Source: Sycon ciliatum (taxonomy: Eukaryota > Porifera > Calcarea > Leucosolenida > Sycettidae). From it: a DNA stretch of 64,000 nucleotides. Location of the stretch: contig NC_088653.1 in assembly GCF_964019385.1 (NCBI RefSeq), positions 13,147,154 through 13,211,153 on the forward strand. Direction: 5' to 3'. Positions 43,787 through 53,939 of this stretch are shown here, one piece after another. Within the stretch, counting starts at the first letter, position 1; every line of letters begins with the position of its first letter. A program made the position numbers and the translations under genes. Below the pieces are notes generated by a model. That model ran no database searches, was not told the DNA's origin, and saw nothing but the letters and a program-made list of their open reading frames with translations.

Positions 43787-44881
43787 TCATGGTTTTGGAA
43801 ACAGCCGTGAGCGAGGTGTGCCACCAGTTGAACAACGTACATTTTTCAGCAATGGATTGATGAATTCCATGGTTTGCGGAAAAGGAATCTCAAGAATGAG
43901 CTCTTCCGAAATAGCAGAATAACGAACAAAGAAATTTAGAAAAGGCCTTTCGACTAGGTTTTTCAGGAAATGTGACGAACTCTCTACTCTGTCCACAGAC
44001 AGACAAAACCACCAACATTTGTTACGTAGGCTGTAATTATTTTTCAAGAATGAGTGATAATCCGCCAAGATATTCAGGGTGTATCCGACAACAGAAGTTA
44101 TGAGTGGTGCGCATTCAGTACAAATGTGAAACCTGATACGGAAATTAAATTTTAATCTTGTAAGCCTCCCAGATGCTGATTTGAACACAATAGCAAACAT
44201 ACTAAGCACTAACCGTCTAAAACATGCTAAGTCCATCTGCGTTTCGGAATATTTACTCCAGTGTTCACAGATGAGGTCGAAGCGAAAGGCTTGCGTGCTT
44301 TCAGTATTCTCTGTTAGATTCGAATTATATTGTAGATGCAAAATCTCGTTCCACGGATGTGCCATTCCAAACTCATGATAAGTATACCGGCAAAAGATCT
44401 TTGGAGCCACCCGCAGTAAACCATTCGTTATGGATGTCTGGTACAATTGACTTGGTGAAAGGTTCTCCAATGTTGATGCACTTACCCGCAGTATGTATCC
44501 GTTGTCTCTTGCCCGTAGTACTAGCTTTTGCCAGGCACATAGCTCCTCCACGATACTCGCTACCCAGTGTGCTTGGCAATTCATCGCAGCTAGCTTTACA
44601 TCGACGTGGTTTTCATATTGAATTGGGTATCTTGAAAGGGATGAAATTTCTCCCAGTGCGTGCCTGAAGTTCTCTGTATTGAAAGGAACACGCGTTTCCC
44701 CTGTTTCACTAGAGAACTGAATGTTGAAAACTATATATCGATATTCAATCAGGTCGAATTGACCATAAACATGCGTCGATAAATCGGGACTGAATGTTAA
44801 ATTCACAGTCAGGCACAGCGATTTGTCACGTCTGACCGCGCATGGATTTCCTGTTTCGAGTTCCAGTTCGAAATCTACCAT
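43787..44881 (-). CDS. 364-aa protein of unknown family, intact copy B
   Basis: A single uninterrupted frame of 364 codons from ATG at 44881 to TAG/TGA-type stop at 43787. Copy D (54507-55601) has exactly the same length and aligns without gaps at roughly three-quarters identity by eye. I do not recognise the family. There is no signal peptide or membrane segment and no zinc-finger pattern. The first 130 residues look beta-rich (LCLTVNLTFSPDLSTHVYG, VFNIQFSSETGETRVPFNTE), then a helix-like HWVASIVEELCAWQKLVLRA, then SASTLENLSPSQLYQTSI. A second half has FRRLVLSMFAIVFKSAS, APLITSVVGYTLNILADYHS and an invariant end GGTPRSRLFPKP. No intron is needed. The start is supported by the same ATG in copies C, D and E. 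Confidence 0.7.
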   Translation of the reverse strand: MVDFELELETGNPCAVRRDKSLCLTVNLTFSPDLSTHVYGQFDLIEYRYIVFNIQFSSETGETRVPFNTENFRHALGEISSLSRYPIQYENHVDVKLAAMNCQAHWVASIVEELCAWQKLVLRARDNGYILRVSASTLENLSPSQLYQTSITNGLLRVAPKIFCRYTYHEFGMAHPWNEILHLQYNSNLTENTESTQAFRFDLICEHWSKYSETQMDLACFRRLVLSMFAIVFKSASGRLTRLKFNFRIRFHICTECAPLITSVVGYTLNILADYHSFLKNNYSLRNKCWWFCLSVDRVESSSHFLKNLVERPFLNFFVRYSAISEELILEIPFPQTMEFINPLLKNVRCSTGGTPRSRLFPKP

Positions 44882-45186
44882 ACTGATTCTTGGTCAAACA
44901 CTAGTGGCTTTGCTGTCTAGATTTATGAAAGTCTCAATCCCTTTGACAATACTCGCCGTATCTGAGCTTATTCAAAGCGCACTCCTTCAACGATTCAGAA
45001 GAAAACTGACTGCTATACTCACGATACCAAATACTTATAGGTGAAACCTAGGGTGATAATTTGCAACTCTGAGTTTACTCTTGTAAGGATTATAAGCTAC
45101 TTTGGGCGAAACTAGGCGTGTCTAAGTACAACTTTACGTACTCAACCTGTGGGCGTGGATCCGAGGGAGATTCGAAATTCGGGCTA

Positions 45187-45492
45187 TTACGGAGGATTAG
45201 CAAGACGAAATTCGCGTTCGCGTTCGCTCTCCAAGGAAAGTCGAACTCAGTGATGGAATTCGCGTTTTGAGAAGGATTAGCAAACAGACTTCACACATGC
45301 ATGACGTTGACCCGTCGTCCATTGTGTGCAGACAGTATAGCGTAGTAAATTTATGACTGTCCTGACACGAATCCGCGATTCGTGTTCCGACTACTTTTCC
45401 GAACGAAAAATGCGAAAGTTCGCAATCCAGTTCGCTAACTGAAAAATGTTTGCGAACGCGAACGCGAATTTCGTCTTGCTAATCCTCCGTAA
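45187..45492. mobile_element. TA-flanked MITE, 306 bp, about 40-bp perfect inverted repeats
   Basis: The ends begin TTACGGAGGATTAGCAAGAC and are inverted copies of each other over about 41 bp, containing CGCGTTCGCGTTCGC. TA flanks both sides (45185-45186 and 45493-45494). The near-perfect arms suggest a recent insertion. It lies in the 5' flank of copy B. Confidence 0.88.
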
Positions 45493-46049
45493 TAATAACA
45501 ATACTATTCGCAGGTTCCGCGTTCTGGGCTAGAAGTGTTAAACTTTCACACGACTTGTGGATGGTGTAGCCAGCAGCCGGTAGAGGACATGTTCACGTAG
45601 GTACATGTTGGACACTGTGCAGCCTTAGACGTGTGAACACTGGTGTGTGAATTTGTGCTGGGTGAAACCTGGAACCACTGTGCATGCGAATGTAACATCT
45701 AGGTATACCTTTGACTCCCAGCACCCCATTGGGCTGGTCATTCATGTACTACTTTCCCATCCAGATAAGTCAAAGCGTATTTCTTTCTCTTTGGGATATG
45801 TTCACACCGTCAAATCTGTTGGGCACCAGTCTCCTGGTGACAAGGGAGGCCGTGTGTCTTGTGTGTTGGTAAGCTGTGGCTGACGTGTCTCACAATAGCT
45901 ACATGTAGATCTAGGTTGATGATTGTTGTCACCACAATATACACTATACGCACACTCTCACTCTGCATGCTGAACCGTTTCGTTATTCGTTTCCTTCTTC
46001 GTTGACTCAACAGACCAGCATTGAGAAATTGAAGCCGAACCTGCTAGTA

Positions 46050-46868
46050 TTATTATTATTATTATCCGCATTCCCGCGTTGAAGTGTAGCAGCAGTATGC
46101 TGCGTCCACAGCTTCGCTTATGCAGAATGGTTTGGGTGAGAGGAGAGGGGAGAGAAAACAACAAGGCAACCAAACATCTATGAAATAGGTCACAATAACA
46201 TGAAGAGAACCAACCTACATATGCATGATTGCACAAGAATGGAGACGACAAATGGCTATAATTATTGTGCCACAAAACCGGTACACAGGAGATCTGTCGA
46301 CAATGTAACGGAACATAAAACTCAGTTACTCAATACAGGTTCCACTAAATTACAAGAGAACAACGCTACAACACTAGAATTGCCGCTAAATTATGGCAAG
46401 TGTAGAGAACGACTCCAATACAAATGAAAACCATGAACAGACTGTTCCGGAGTTATTCCGAGAACAAATAATTGTACTACATGTACTTGCTGACACTGAC
46501 GCTGACGGAACACGAATTTGAGTTGAATACTCACGAAGTCTTGTACATGTACATCATTATGCGCCGGTGTTGTGGAGTAAGCAGGTACGTCAGTCACCAA
46601 TCCAGCTTCAGCTCCGCGCTCGCTTCAGCAGAATGTTGCCCGCGTTTGCTTTGCCTCCACACGGATAGACGACCAGCGCAGAGTCCCGCAGCTCCGTGGC
46701 CGTAAGGTCTTGATATTCGCCGTTAGTGCCGCCAAATCTTAGTCCACCTCTCACAGCAAGCCGCTCTATGAAAATCTTTCTCTCTCCATTGGAGTGCTCC
46801 CCAGTTGCGCGAGGAGACTTGAGAAATTCCTTCGGTGAGCGAGGAAGAAGAGCGGAGTTACCCAACTC
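46050..46868 (-). mobile_element. LINE-like insertion with (TAA)n tail and 12-bp target duplication
   Basis: AACCTGCTAGTA at 46038-46049 is repeated at 46869-46880. Read on the minus strand, the 819-bp insert ends in GGGAATGCGGATAATAATAA, so its 3' end is at the low coordinate. A 341-bp part (about 46070-46400) is found again in the opposite orientation at 53505-53848. A minus-strand frame at 46608-46865 (85 codons, with FGGTNGEYQDLTATELRDSA) may be a fragment of an element ORF but is not recognised. Confidence 0.7.
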
Positions 46869-47194
46869 AACCTGCTAGTAACGAAAACTAATTGTTCAAC
46901 AGCCACATTTCCGATTTTTAGGAATTGGAGTGGAGAAAAGACCTTGCGTCAAATAGGTATGGTGGGGTGTCCAGTCTGTGACTGTTACTGCATACAGTAA
47001 TGTGAATGTGGAGAACAAAAAGAAACGAGGAAAAGGACAAAACATAGGGGATGTAGGGACGACGTGCTGATGAGCAACTCAACCGACCAGAGGTCTCCGC
47101 GTCAGCGTTGCAACTAGGCAACCGAGAGGAAAGAGCAAGTGCTCCCGTGCTGTTTGTGATTTTCACTGTTTATCATTATTGTTTGCCATACCGA

Positions 47195-47640
47195 CCCGTA
47201 CGTCCACTTACCTGGAAGGGCAGGGTTGAGCCTTTTCCGTACGTTTGTGTTCTTGTAATAATTATAATAATTATCTGCCATGGCGACCACCGTATGTCCA
47301 CGCAACTAGCAAGGCAGGGTTGGGCCTTTTTCGAAAAAAAGGAAACGAAAAATAAACCTCACGTTAGTAGCAAGAGTATGGGGGTATGTACTCTCTATAG
47401 TAGTTAGTTTTAGGAGTGTCTTATTGAGCGGGTTACAGAACTGTAATTCGCTGGTTTTACAGCTTTTGATAACGCTTCGCTCTTCATGAAGATATCAATC
47501 ATTCTCCCTTCTTTCTGATTATTTTCTCCCCAACCCTCCTTCCTGTAAAACTATAACATATTCGCTAGCTTGTCATTGAGTATTTGTGCTTTTTTGCATT
47601 TGCGAATTCAAATAAGGACAAACAAACAAACAGTAATAGT
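47195..47640 (+). mobile_element. Interspersed retroelement tails in unit C
   Basis: Two copies of a short module around CTGGAAGGGCAGGGTTGAGC and GCAAGGCAGGGTTGGGCCTT (47214, 47308; also at about 9910 and, inverted, at 59170 and 59270) are followed by a 3' end TGCGAATTCAAATAAGGACA with (CAAA)n at 47603-47635. The same 3' end appears at about 50256-50290 and, inverted, at 58885-58915. A relative ends the LINE at 22303-22322. These look like 3' ends of CR1/Jockey-like LINEs or SINEs that use them. Confidence 0.6.
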
Positions 47641-48343
47641 AGTGGTTAGTTACAATTCAATCCCCACCAAATTGCATTGTCTCGTGCTCTGTAGGCTTGT
47701 CAGCGCCGGATAGAGAATGTTAGACCGAATCTGATAGCAATAGAAGATTATTCTTCAAAAGGGAAATTGAACCAGGCCTGAACATTTCTTGCCGGAGTTC
47801 TGCAGCTGAACAGTCATCAACACCTGGTGTGGACACAAAATCGTACACACCTGCTCACATGTCTCCCCCTCCCCCTCTCCTCCCCCTCCCCTTCCCAGCT
47901 TCGAGATGAAGGCTGTTCACACCTTACCTTCTGCAATACCATATCCGCTTATAATCCACAATTTCCTCATGTTGTCAAGTACATACGTTGCAATGATATC
48001 TTTGGAAGTATAACTCAAATGGATCCGTTCACACAAAGAAGGATTTCCAGGAACATAGCAGGAAATATTACGCAATAAGATCAAAAACGAATGAAATATA
48101 ATCAACTCTTTCAATACGTTCCCAAATGCCCACGTTGCAATTTTACCTTTGAACGTGTAACTTCAATATATACGCTCACGCAAACAGGGATTGACAGGAA
48201 CATCGGAGAAAATATAATGAAACGATTGTAATAAAATCCTCACGTTTGACGTATTTGAATGATTTTATGCGCGGTGGGTACATATACCTGTAACTTCAAG
48301 GTCGAAATCGTGCAGGGAAATATTCATCAATCGGTGCTCACGT

Positions 48344-49442
48344 TCATGGTTGAGGGAAACGCCGTGAGCGAGGTGTGTCATCGGTTGGGAAACGAACATT
48401 TTCCTGGAAAGTTTTAATGTATTCCGTGGGTCGCGGAAAAGAAATCTTAAAATATTGATCTCATTCCCGAAAGCACGTACATCGGAACAGAAATTTAGAT
48501 TTTGCTTTTCTATTAGATTTTCCAGAGAATAGCACGAACCCTTATTTCTACTCCGAGAAAAACCGAAATAGCAACATTTGTGACGTGGGCTGTAATTACT
48601 TGGCAAGAATGGGTAACAATCAGCCAACGTATTCCGGATGTATCCCACAACAGAAGTGATCAGTGATGAGCAGTCCATATTAATGTGAAACTGGAGATGG
48701 AAATAAAATTTTAATCTTTCAGGCATCGCAAATGATGATTTCACCACAATAGCGAACACACTAAGCATTACTCGTCTAAAATATGGGAGGTCGAGCTGCA
48801 TGTCTAAATCTTCCCTAAGGTGGTCAGAGAGGATACCGACGCGAAAGTGATATGGGTTATCAGGATTCTCTGCTAGAGGCGAATTATATAGTAGACGCAA
48901 ACGCTCGTGCCACAGGTCTGCCCTGCCACAATGATCATACCGATATATATATATAAAACATTTCTGAAGCTAACCGCTGGTCAACTTGGCGATGGATGTC
49001 TGGTACAATTCACTTGGTGAGATCTTCTCCAATGTTGACGCGTTGCCTCCAGTATGCATGTGGCCACTCGAGCCCGTAGTACTGGCTTTTGCCAGGCACA
49101 GACCTCCTCCACGATACTCGCAGTCCAGTGACCTTGGTAATACCTCACAGTTACGCTCACATCAGCGTCATTTTCATCTTGCTTGGCAAATCCTGAAAGG
49201 GATGGAAATGCTCCCAGTCCGCGACTGAAGTTCTCCGTATTGAAAGGAACACGGGTTTCCGCTGCTTCCCAAGAAACCTGAATGTCCAATTCTATAAATC
49301 GGAATTCGACCGGGTTGATTTCGTCATACTCATATGTCGATAAATCGTGACTGAATTTCAAATTAACCATCAGGCAAGGAAATATGTCACGTCTCAACGC
49401 CCGTGCATGTTATTTTTCGAGTTTCAGTTCGAAATTTACCAT
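48344..49442 (-). pseudogene. 364-aa family, copy C (broken)
   Basis: The start ATG (49442) is present, but the eleventh codon is TAA. The frame then continues (LMVNLKFSHDLSTYEYDEIN, TRVPFNTENFSRGLGAFPSL, HWTASIVEEVCAWQKPVLRA) to a frameshift near 49050. A second long piece (YHFRVGILSDHLREDLDMQL, LITSVVGYIRNTLADCYPFL) ends in another frameshift near 48430, and the family C-terminus (TPRS...FPQP) lies in a different frame. It is closest to copy E, sharing the MVNFEL start and INPxEFRFIELDIQ. Confidence 0.8.
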
Positions 49443-49720
49443 ACTGATTCTTGGCTAGACTCTAGCAGCTTGCTGCCTTGCTTCGTGAGATTCTCAATCC
49501 CTCTGGCTATATTCAACGTATCCGAGCTTCTTCAAAATGTGCTCCTTCAACGATTCAGATGTAAACTGACTGCTATTCTCACGATACCAAGTACTTATAG
49601 GTGAAACCTAGAGTGAAAATTTGCAACTCTGCGTTTACTCTTGTAAAACTTATAAGCTACTTTGAGAAAAGCTAGGCATGTCTAAGTACACCTTTTCATG
49701 TACGTGCTCTTCGGTTATCT

Positions 49721-50500
49721 GTTAACAACCAATGACTCGGGAAAGAGCAGTTTCGCTGGGTGAAAAATGGACCCCAAGTGCAAAGCCATAATCTGCTCAC
49801 CCTACAACAGTATTGATTCACAGGTCAACAAGGCACAACCATAGTTTGTTGCAATTCGGAGTCAAATTGTATATAATAGACAGACATCATCATCATATTC
49901 CGTGACAATATTATCCTGTAAAAGCATAGAAATGTTAACGACATATCTGTGAAAACATAAACTTTAATGCTACTAACACAACCTGTGACTACAATAATCT
50001 TGAGATCAACCCCAACACATTTCTTGCAGTTTACTTTCGTACAGTTTGATACTTTCTGTTCCTCAAGACAACTTGCAACTTTTTGTAAAATACCCTCAAC
50101 CTTGGTTCTGTCTTACTGAAGTAGATCGAATACGCTCTTCATTGAGATATCTAACATTCTCTCTTTTTCTCCTTATTTTCTCCCCAACCCTCCTTCCCTG
50201 TAACATAATAACATATTCGCTGCCTTGTCATTGATCATTTGTGCTCGTTTGATTTTGCGAATTCAAATAAAGAATACAAACAAAAAAGAATATACGTGCT
50301 ATCATTGTTTCGTCACGTCATCATGAAGCAGCTTATGCGAAGGCTAGCTAACCTTGCTTGGCGACGCCAACGTGGAAAAACCATTTTAAATAAAATAATA
50401 AAATCATCAGACGTCATCAATACGCAAGTAGTTTGCAAGACTGTGAGCGTGTACGCGACGGATGTTTGAATTCTAAAGTAGCAGTGTAGATTCTTCGAAC
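49721..50500. other. Insert in the 5' flank of unit C
   Basis: It contains a retroelement 3' end (about 50135-50290, ending GCGAATTCAAATAAAGAATA). The rest is non-coding. Flank sequence matching unit A resumes at about 50510 (GGCTAGTGTGCTGCAACTTC). Confidence 0.5.
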
Positions 50501-50509
50501 GAAAAAGGC

Positions 50510-50996
50510 TAAAGGCTAGTGTGCTGCAACTTCGAGTTTAAAATGCTTTGCAATCATCAAGAATGATGGGTACACTTTTGTTCATGCGTAGATTTATGCC
50601 ACTAGAAATATGTGTAGTGTTATTGTGTGTTGCAGATCTTCGGGTGTGCAGTTGTTATTGTTTCGAAGTGTTGCCAAGTAGTTTTAAAAACTGTGCGAGT
50701 GTACATGACGAATGTTTTACTTTCAGGGCTAGCAGTGTTAAATTATCGCAAACTTCGTGGACGGTGTAGCTACCAGGCTGTAGGGAACATTTTGATGTAG
50801 GTACATGTTGGGCGCTGTGAAGGCCTAGACCTGTGAAAACTGCGCTGTGAAGGCCTAGACCTGTGAAAACTGCGCTGTGAATTCGTACAGAGTGCAAACC
50901 TGAAACAACTGTGCAAGCCAAGGCAATATCTAGGTATACCTGAGACTTGCAGCACACCATATCGCTGGTCATTCATGTATCACTTTTCCACCAAGA
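50510..50996. repeat. 5'-flank piece of unit C, with a 34-bp internal duplication
   Basis: Matches about 41760-42400 of unit A and 55910-56140 of unit D. GCGCTGTGAAGGCCTAGACC plus TGTGAAAACT is duplicated in tandem at about 50812-50878. Confidence 0.7.
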
Positions 50997-52280
50997 TAAT
51001 AGTTATGTATAGGATATTGCACGGTTCCGAGGGGATCCTCGCGGACACTGTGCAATATCCTGTATAGACCACACTTTTCAGGTGATCAGCAGCGTAGCAT
51101 GAACCAGTACATGTGCAGTGCGAACGGAACACTGAAGTAAGTTCTGACATAGTCATTCGCTCGTCGCCTCTCCGGGTTTACATGTAAATCCACTTGTTCG
51201 TTTGACTGAGGTGAGTGCGGAATGTCACACACTTTCTTTGGTTTGTCTCCCAAGACGAAGCCTCATGAATTCCGCTGCTTGTTGGTAGCTGACAATAAAG
51301 TGAGAAAAGACGGTGCTGATTTTGATCAAGTCAAGACGACGAAATAGTACAAGTATATATTGTAATCATTTGAAAACAATTTGAGGTGCTTTGTTCTTCT
51401 GACATCAACAAAATATGCTGCGTGGAGGCGATTTATTCCCGGTACAAATCAAAGACTACAATGAAGAAATTAGAATTGTCAGACACTGACGTCCGTCCTA
51501 TGGCTTAGTCTAATGTTGTAAGAGTACCCGAAATAAGATGGATTGTTTGTGATCGTTTGGAACAAATTTGTCAAGGCCAGTAAAGCGTGAATGCCACATG
51601 TAGAACCAATGACATTGAGTTAGTAATAGGTTAACTGCTGCAACGGTCTGACTTTCAGGTCTGTGAAATAAGAAAATTTCCTAATACTGTACTAGAAACC
51701 AATTTTTCATTGAACGGCGATGCTCATGACAATGCGTCTTTGTCATTTCGCGCGATGGTTCTATGACAACTCGCGTGCTGGACGAGCATTTTTGTTGTGA
51801 TTGGTTTATTTTCTTTTACTCTTTATCGGCTATCAGGATTATTTTCCTTTTCCGGTCTATTTATGACCAGTATCATCAATATCTATATGTATATGCGAGT
51901 GTGGTCTGTCTCTATGGTTACCGGTGTTCAGCACATCCGGTTCATATAGTATGTTGTAAATTAAGATGCTCTTGTTTGTTGCTGATAGAAAGATTGCCAC
52001 TTCCCTAGTTTTGTTTCACCAATATGCTTTTCATTTGACAACTATAGCCACTTCCCCTGTTTAGACCTTATCCGGAAGGCCCATTCTTGTATATTCAAAC
52101 AGCAGCCAAGGGAGCTAGCTCTTTTGGTTATGCTAGTAGAAGGATTGGGTGTGACCCACCGTCCGAGGGGATCCACAGGATTTCCTGTGGATATGAGATC
52201 CCCTCGTTCGAGGGGATTATGAGTCATAATCCCCTCCAACGATGGGAGATATCTGTAGATCACCTGAAAAGGGTGGTATA
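50997..52280. mobile_element. Hairpin-rich non-coding DNA element in the unit C flank
   Basis: The unit's flank sequence breaks near 50996 and resumes near 52281 (TGTCAAGGTACATGTCTTTC, homologous to units B and D). Near the ends the insert has inverted repeats GACCACACTTTTCAGGTGATC (about 51067) and GATCACCTGAAAAGGGTGGT (about 52258). Hairpins cluster at both ends: TATAGGATATTGCAC with its complement at 51008-51066, and three adjacent stems at 52164-52236 including GAGGGGATTATGA/TCATAATCCCCTC. No coding content. Confidence 0.65.
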
Positions 52281-52660
52281 TGTCAAGGTACATGTCTTTC
52301 TCTGCGGGATACAGTCCTCAGTCCTCTGTCCTCTGTGTTGCGCAACTGTCTCCTGGTGACAGGAGAGACCATGTGTCTTGTGTGTTGGAAAGCTGTGGCT
52401 GACGTGTCTCACATTAGCTACTTTGAGCACTCCGATTTGTTTTGAACACGTTTACACTGTACATACACTCTCACTCTGTAGGGAGAACGGTTTTGTTATT
52501 AGTTTCGTTATTCGTGGACTCAACAGCGCATCTAGGTATCATTTAGAAATTGAAGCCGAACCTGCTAAAAGTGAAAACCAATTCTTCCAGAGCCAGATTT
52601 CAGATTTTTAGGATTTGGAGCGGAGGAAAGACCTTGCGTCAAGTGGGTATGGACGGGTGT
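52281..52660. repeat. Distal 5'-flank of unit C
   Basis: Matches 42440-42650 of unit A, 45780-46045 plus 46881-46960 of unit B and 56150-56290 of unit D (GCTGTGGCTGACGTGTCTCA, GAAGCCGAACCTGCTA). Confidence 0.75.
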
Positions 52661-53504
52661 GCAGTCTATGACTGCAGCGCGGGAGGGTAGGTGAGCAGGG
52701 ACGCATCAGGCTGTTTAACGAACTGGTACTGACTTTTTCTGCTGTACAACTGCGGGGCATGATGGCTCACGGCGATTCAGGTAGCATCCATCAACACATT
52801 TCACGGGAAAAGGCAAGGACAGGTTATTGGCGTTGTCAATCCAGCAAACACCGCCAATGCCCAGCGTTATGATAGGCGCAAACCTGAGCCACTGTCTGAC
52901 ATCATCGACCGAAGGAGATGACAGCCATCCCGCCCAAATCTCCGAATGGACAAGAACGCGCCACAGTGGATTTTGCAGAAGATGCTAAGGCCCAAGGGTA
53001 TCTATCACTGACGACACGCATGAAAAACGACCTATGGAGAAGCAGCATTGAGTTGAAGCGAAACATTCAGCTGGAGAATGTGAACACCATTTCTCTTGGC
53101 TGGCCCACTAGGAAAGGTCTGGCTGACCATCCGTGATCTGGGGTCTCAGGCCATAAGCTAACTGTATTTCACATGTGGAATGGAATTCCCAGATTAACAG
53201 GACAGAGGTTGAACGTATAAAATTATTTGAGCTCACATAATTAAGTAGAATCAGAAGAAATCACATGTAAACTAGGTATTAAGCAACTTCCAAGCTGTAA
53301 ACCTGTTGATTTGCGCACTGTGTTAGACATAGGTCTCATGTCGTTGAAAGTCTCAGTGACATGTCAGTTTTGTGCCCTGTTATCGCACTTTCTGACCGTT
53401 TATTATATTGCTACCGTAGTGGATAATATTGCTTCACAATTAGTTTCCATGTGAGTTCTTCTATTTCAGTTCACATCATTATAATAACTATTACACAAAA
53501 TTTA
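52661..53504. other. Spacer between units C and D, no gene recognised
   Basis: A 72-codon frame at 52918-53136 and flanking sequence look vaguely like ORF fragments, but I cannot assign them. It may be the 5' part of the TAA-tailed element that ends at 53848. Confidence 0.35.
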
Positions 53505-53848
53505 GCAGCAATTCTAACGTTGTAGCGTTGTTCTCTTGTAATTTAGTGGAACCTGTATTGAGTAACTGAGTTTTATGTTTCGTTACATTGTCGACAGATC
53601 TCCTGTGTACCGGTTTGGTGGCACAATAATTATAGCCATTATATTTTGTCGTCTCCATTCTTGTTCAATCATGCATATGTAGGTTGGTTCTTTTCATGTT
53701 ATTGTGACCAATTTCATAGATGTTGGTTGCCTTGTTGCTTTCTCTCCCCTCTCCTCTCACCCAAGCCATTCTGCATAAGCGAAGCTGTGGACGCAGCATA
53801 CTGCAGCTACACTTCAACGCGGGAATGCGTATAATAATAATAATTACA
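53505..53848 (+). mobile_element. TAA-tailed element, second copy (inverted relative to 46050-46868)
   Basis: Sequence from TTAGCAGCAATTCTAACGTT to GCGGGAATGCGTATAATAAT is the reverse complement of about 46070-46400 at about 90% identity. The (TAA)n marks its 3' end. Confidence 0.7.
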
Positions 53849-53939
53849 AAACCACCCATGACCCACCCCATTCCACTGTACATTGCACCAGCCAATGCAA
53901 CTCCCTTCACTGATTTTGTTTCACAAATGCAATATTAAT

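Larger units (their letters stand above)
43150..47110 (-). repeat. Segmental duplication unit B (contains intact copy B and two later insertions)
   Basis: The unit starts near CAAATTTGCTATCTACGGCC (43168) and carries the conserved 3' flank, the 364-codon ORF, and the 5' flank up to GAAGCCGAACCTGCTAGTA (46031-46049). It resumes after an inserted LINE at 46881 with sequence shared with 52568-52660 (AGACCTTGCGTCAA). A MITE at 45187-45492 also interrupts the 5' flank. The homologous 5' flank in unit D lacks the MITE. Confidence 0.75.
47120..49720 (-). repeat. Segmental unit C; left arm of a large inverted duplication
   Basis: From AAAGAGCAAGTGCTCCCGTG (about 47131) through the retroelement tail at 47459-47635, the 3' flank, broken copy C and its 5' flank, this block matches 56855-59380 in reverse. 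Matches include the GGCAGGGTTGGGCCTTTTT-type repeats, the (CAAA)n-ended tail, and a shared tandem duplication in the 3' flank. So both arms were copied after those insertions. Confidence 0.8.
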
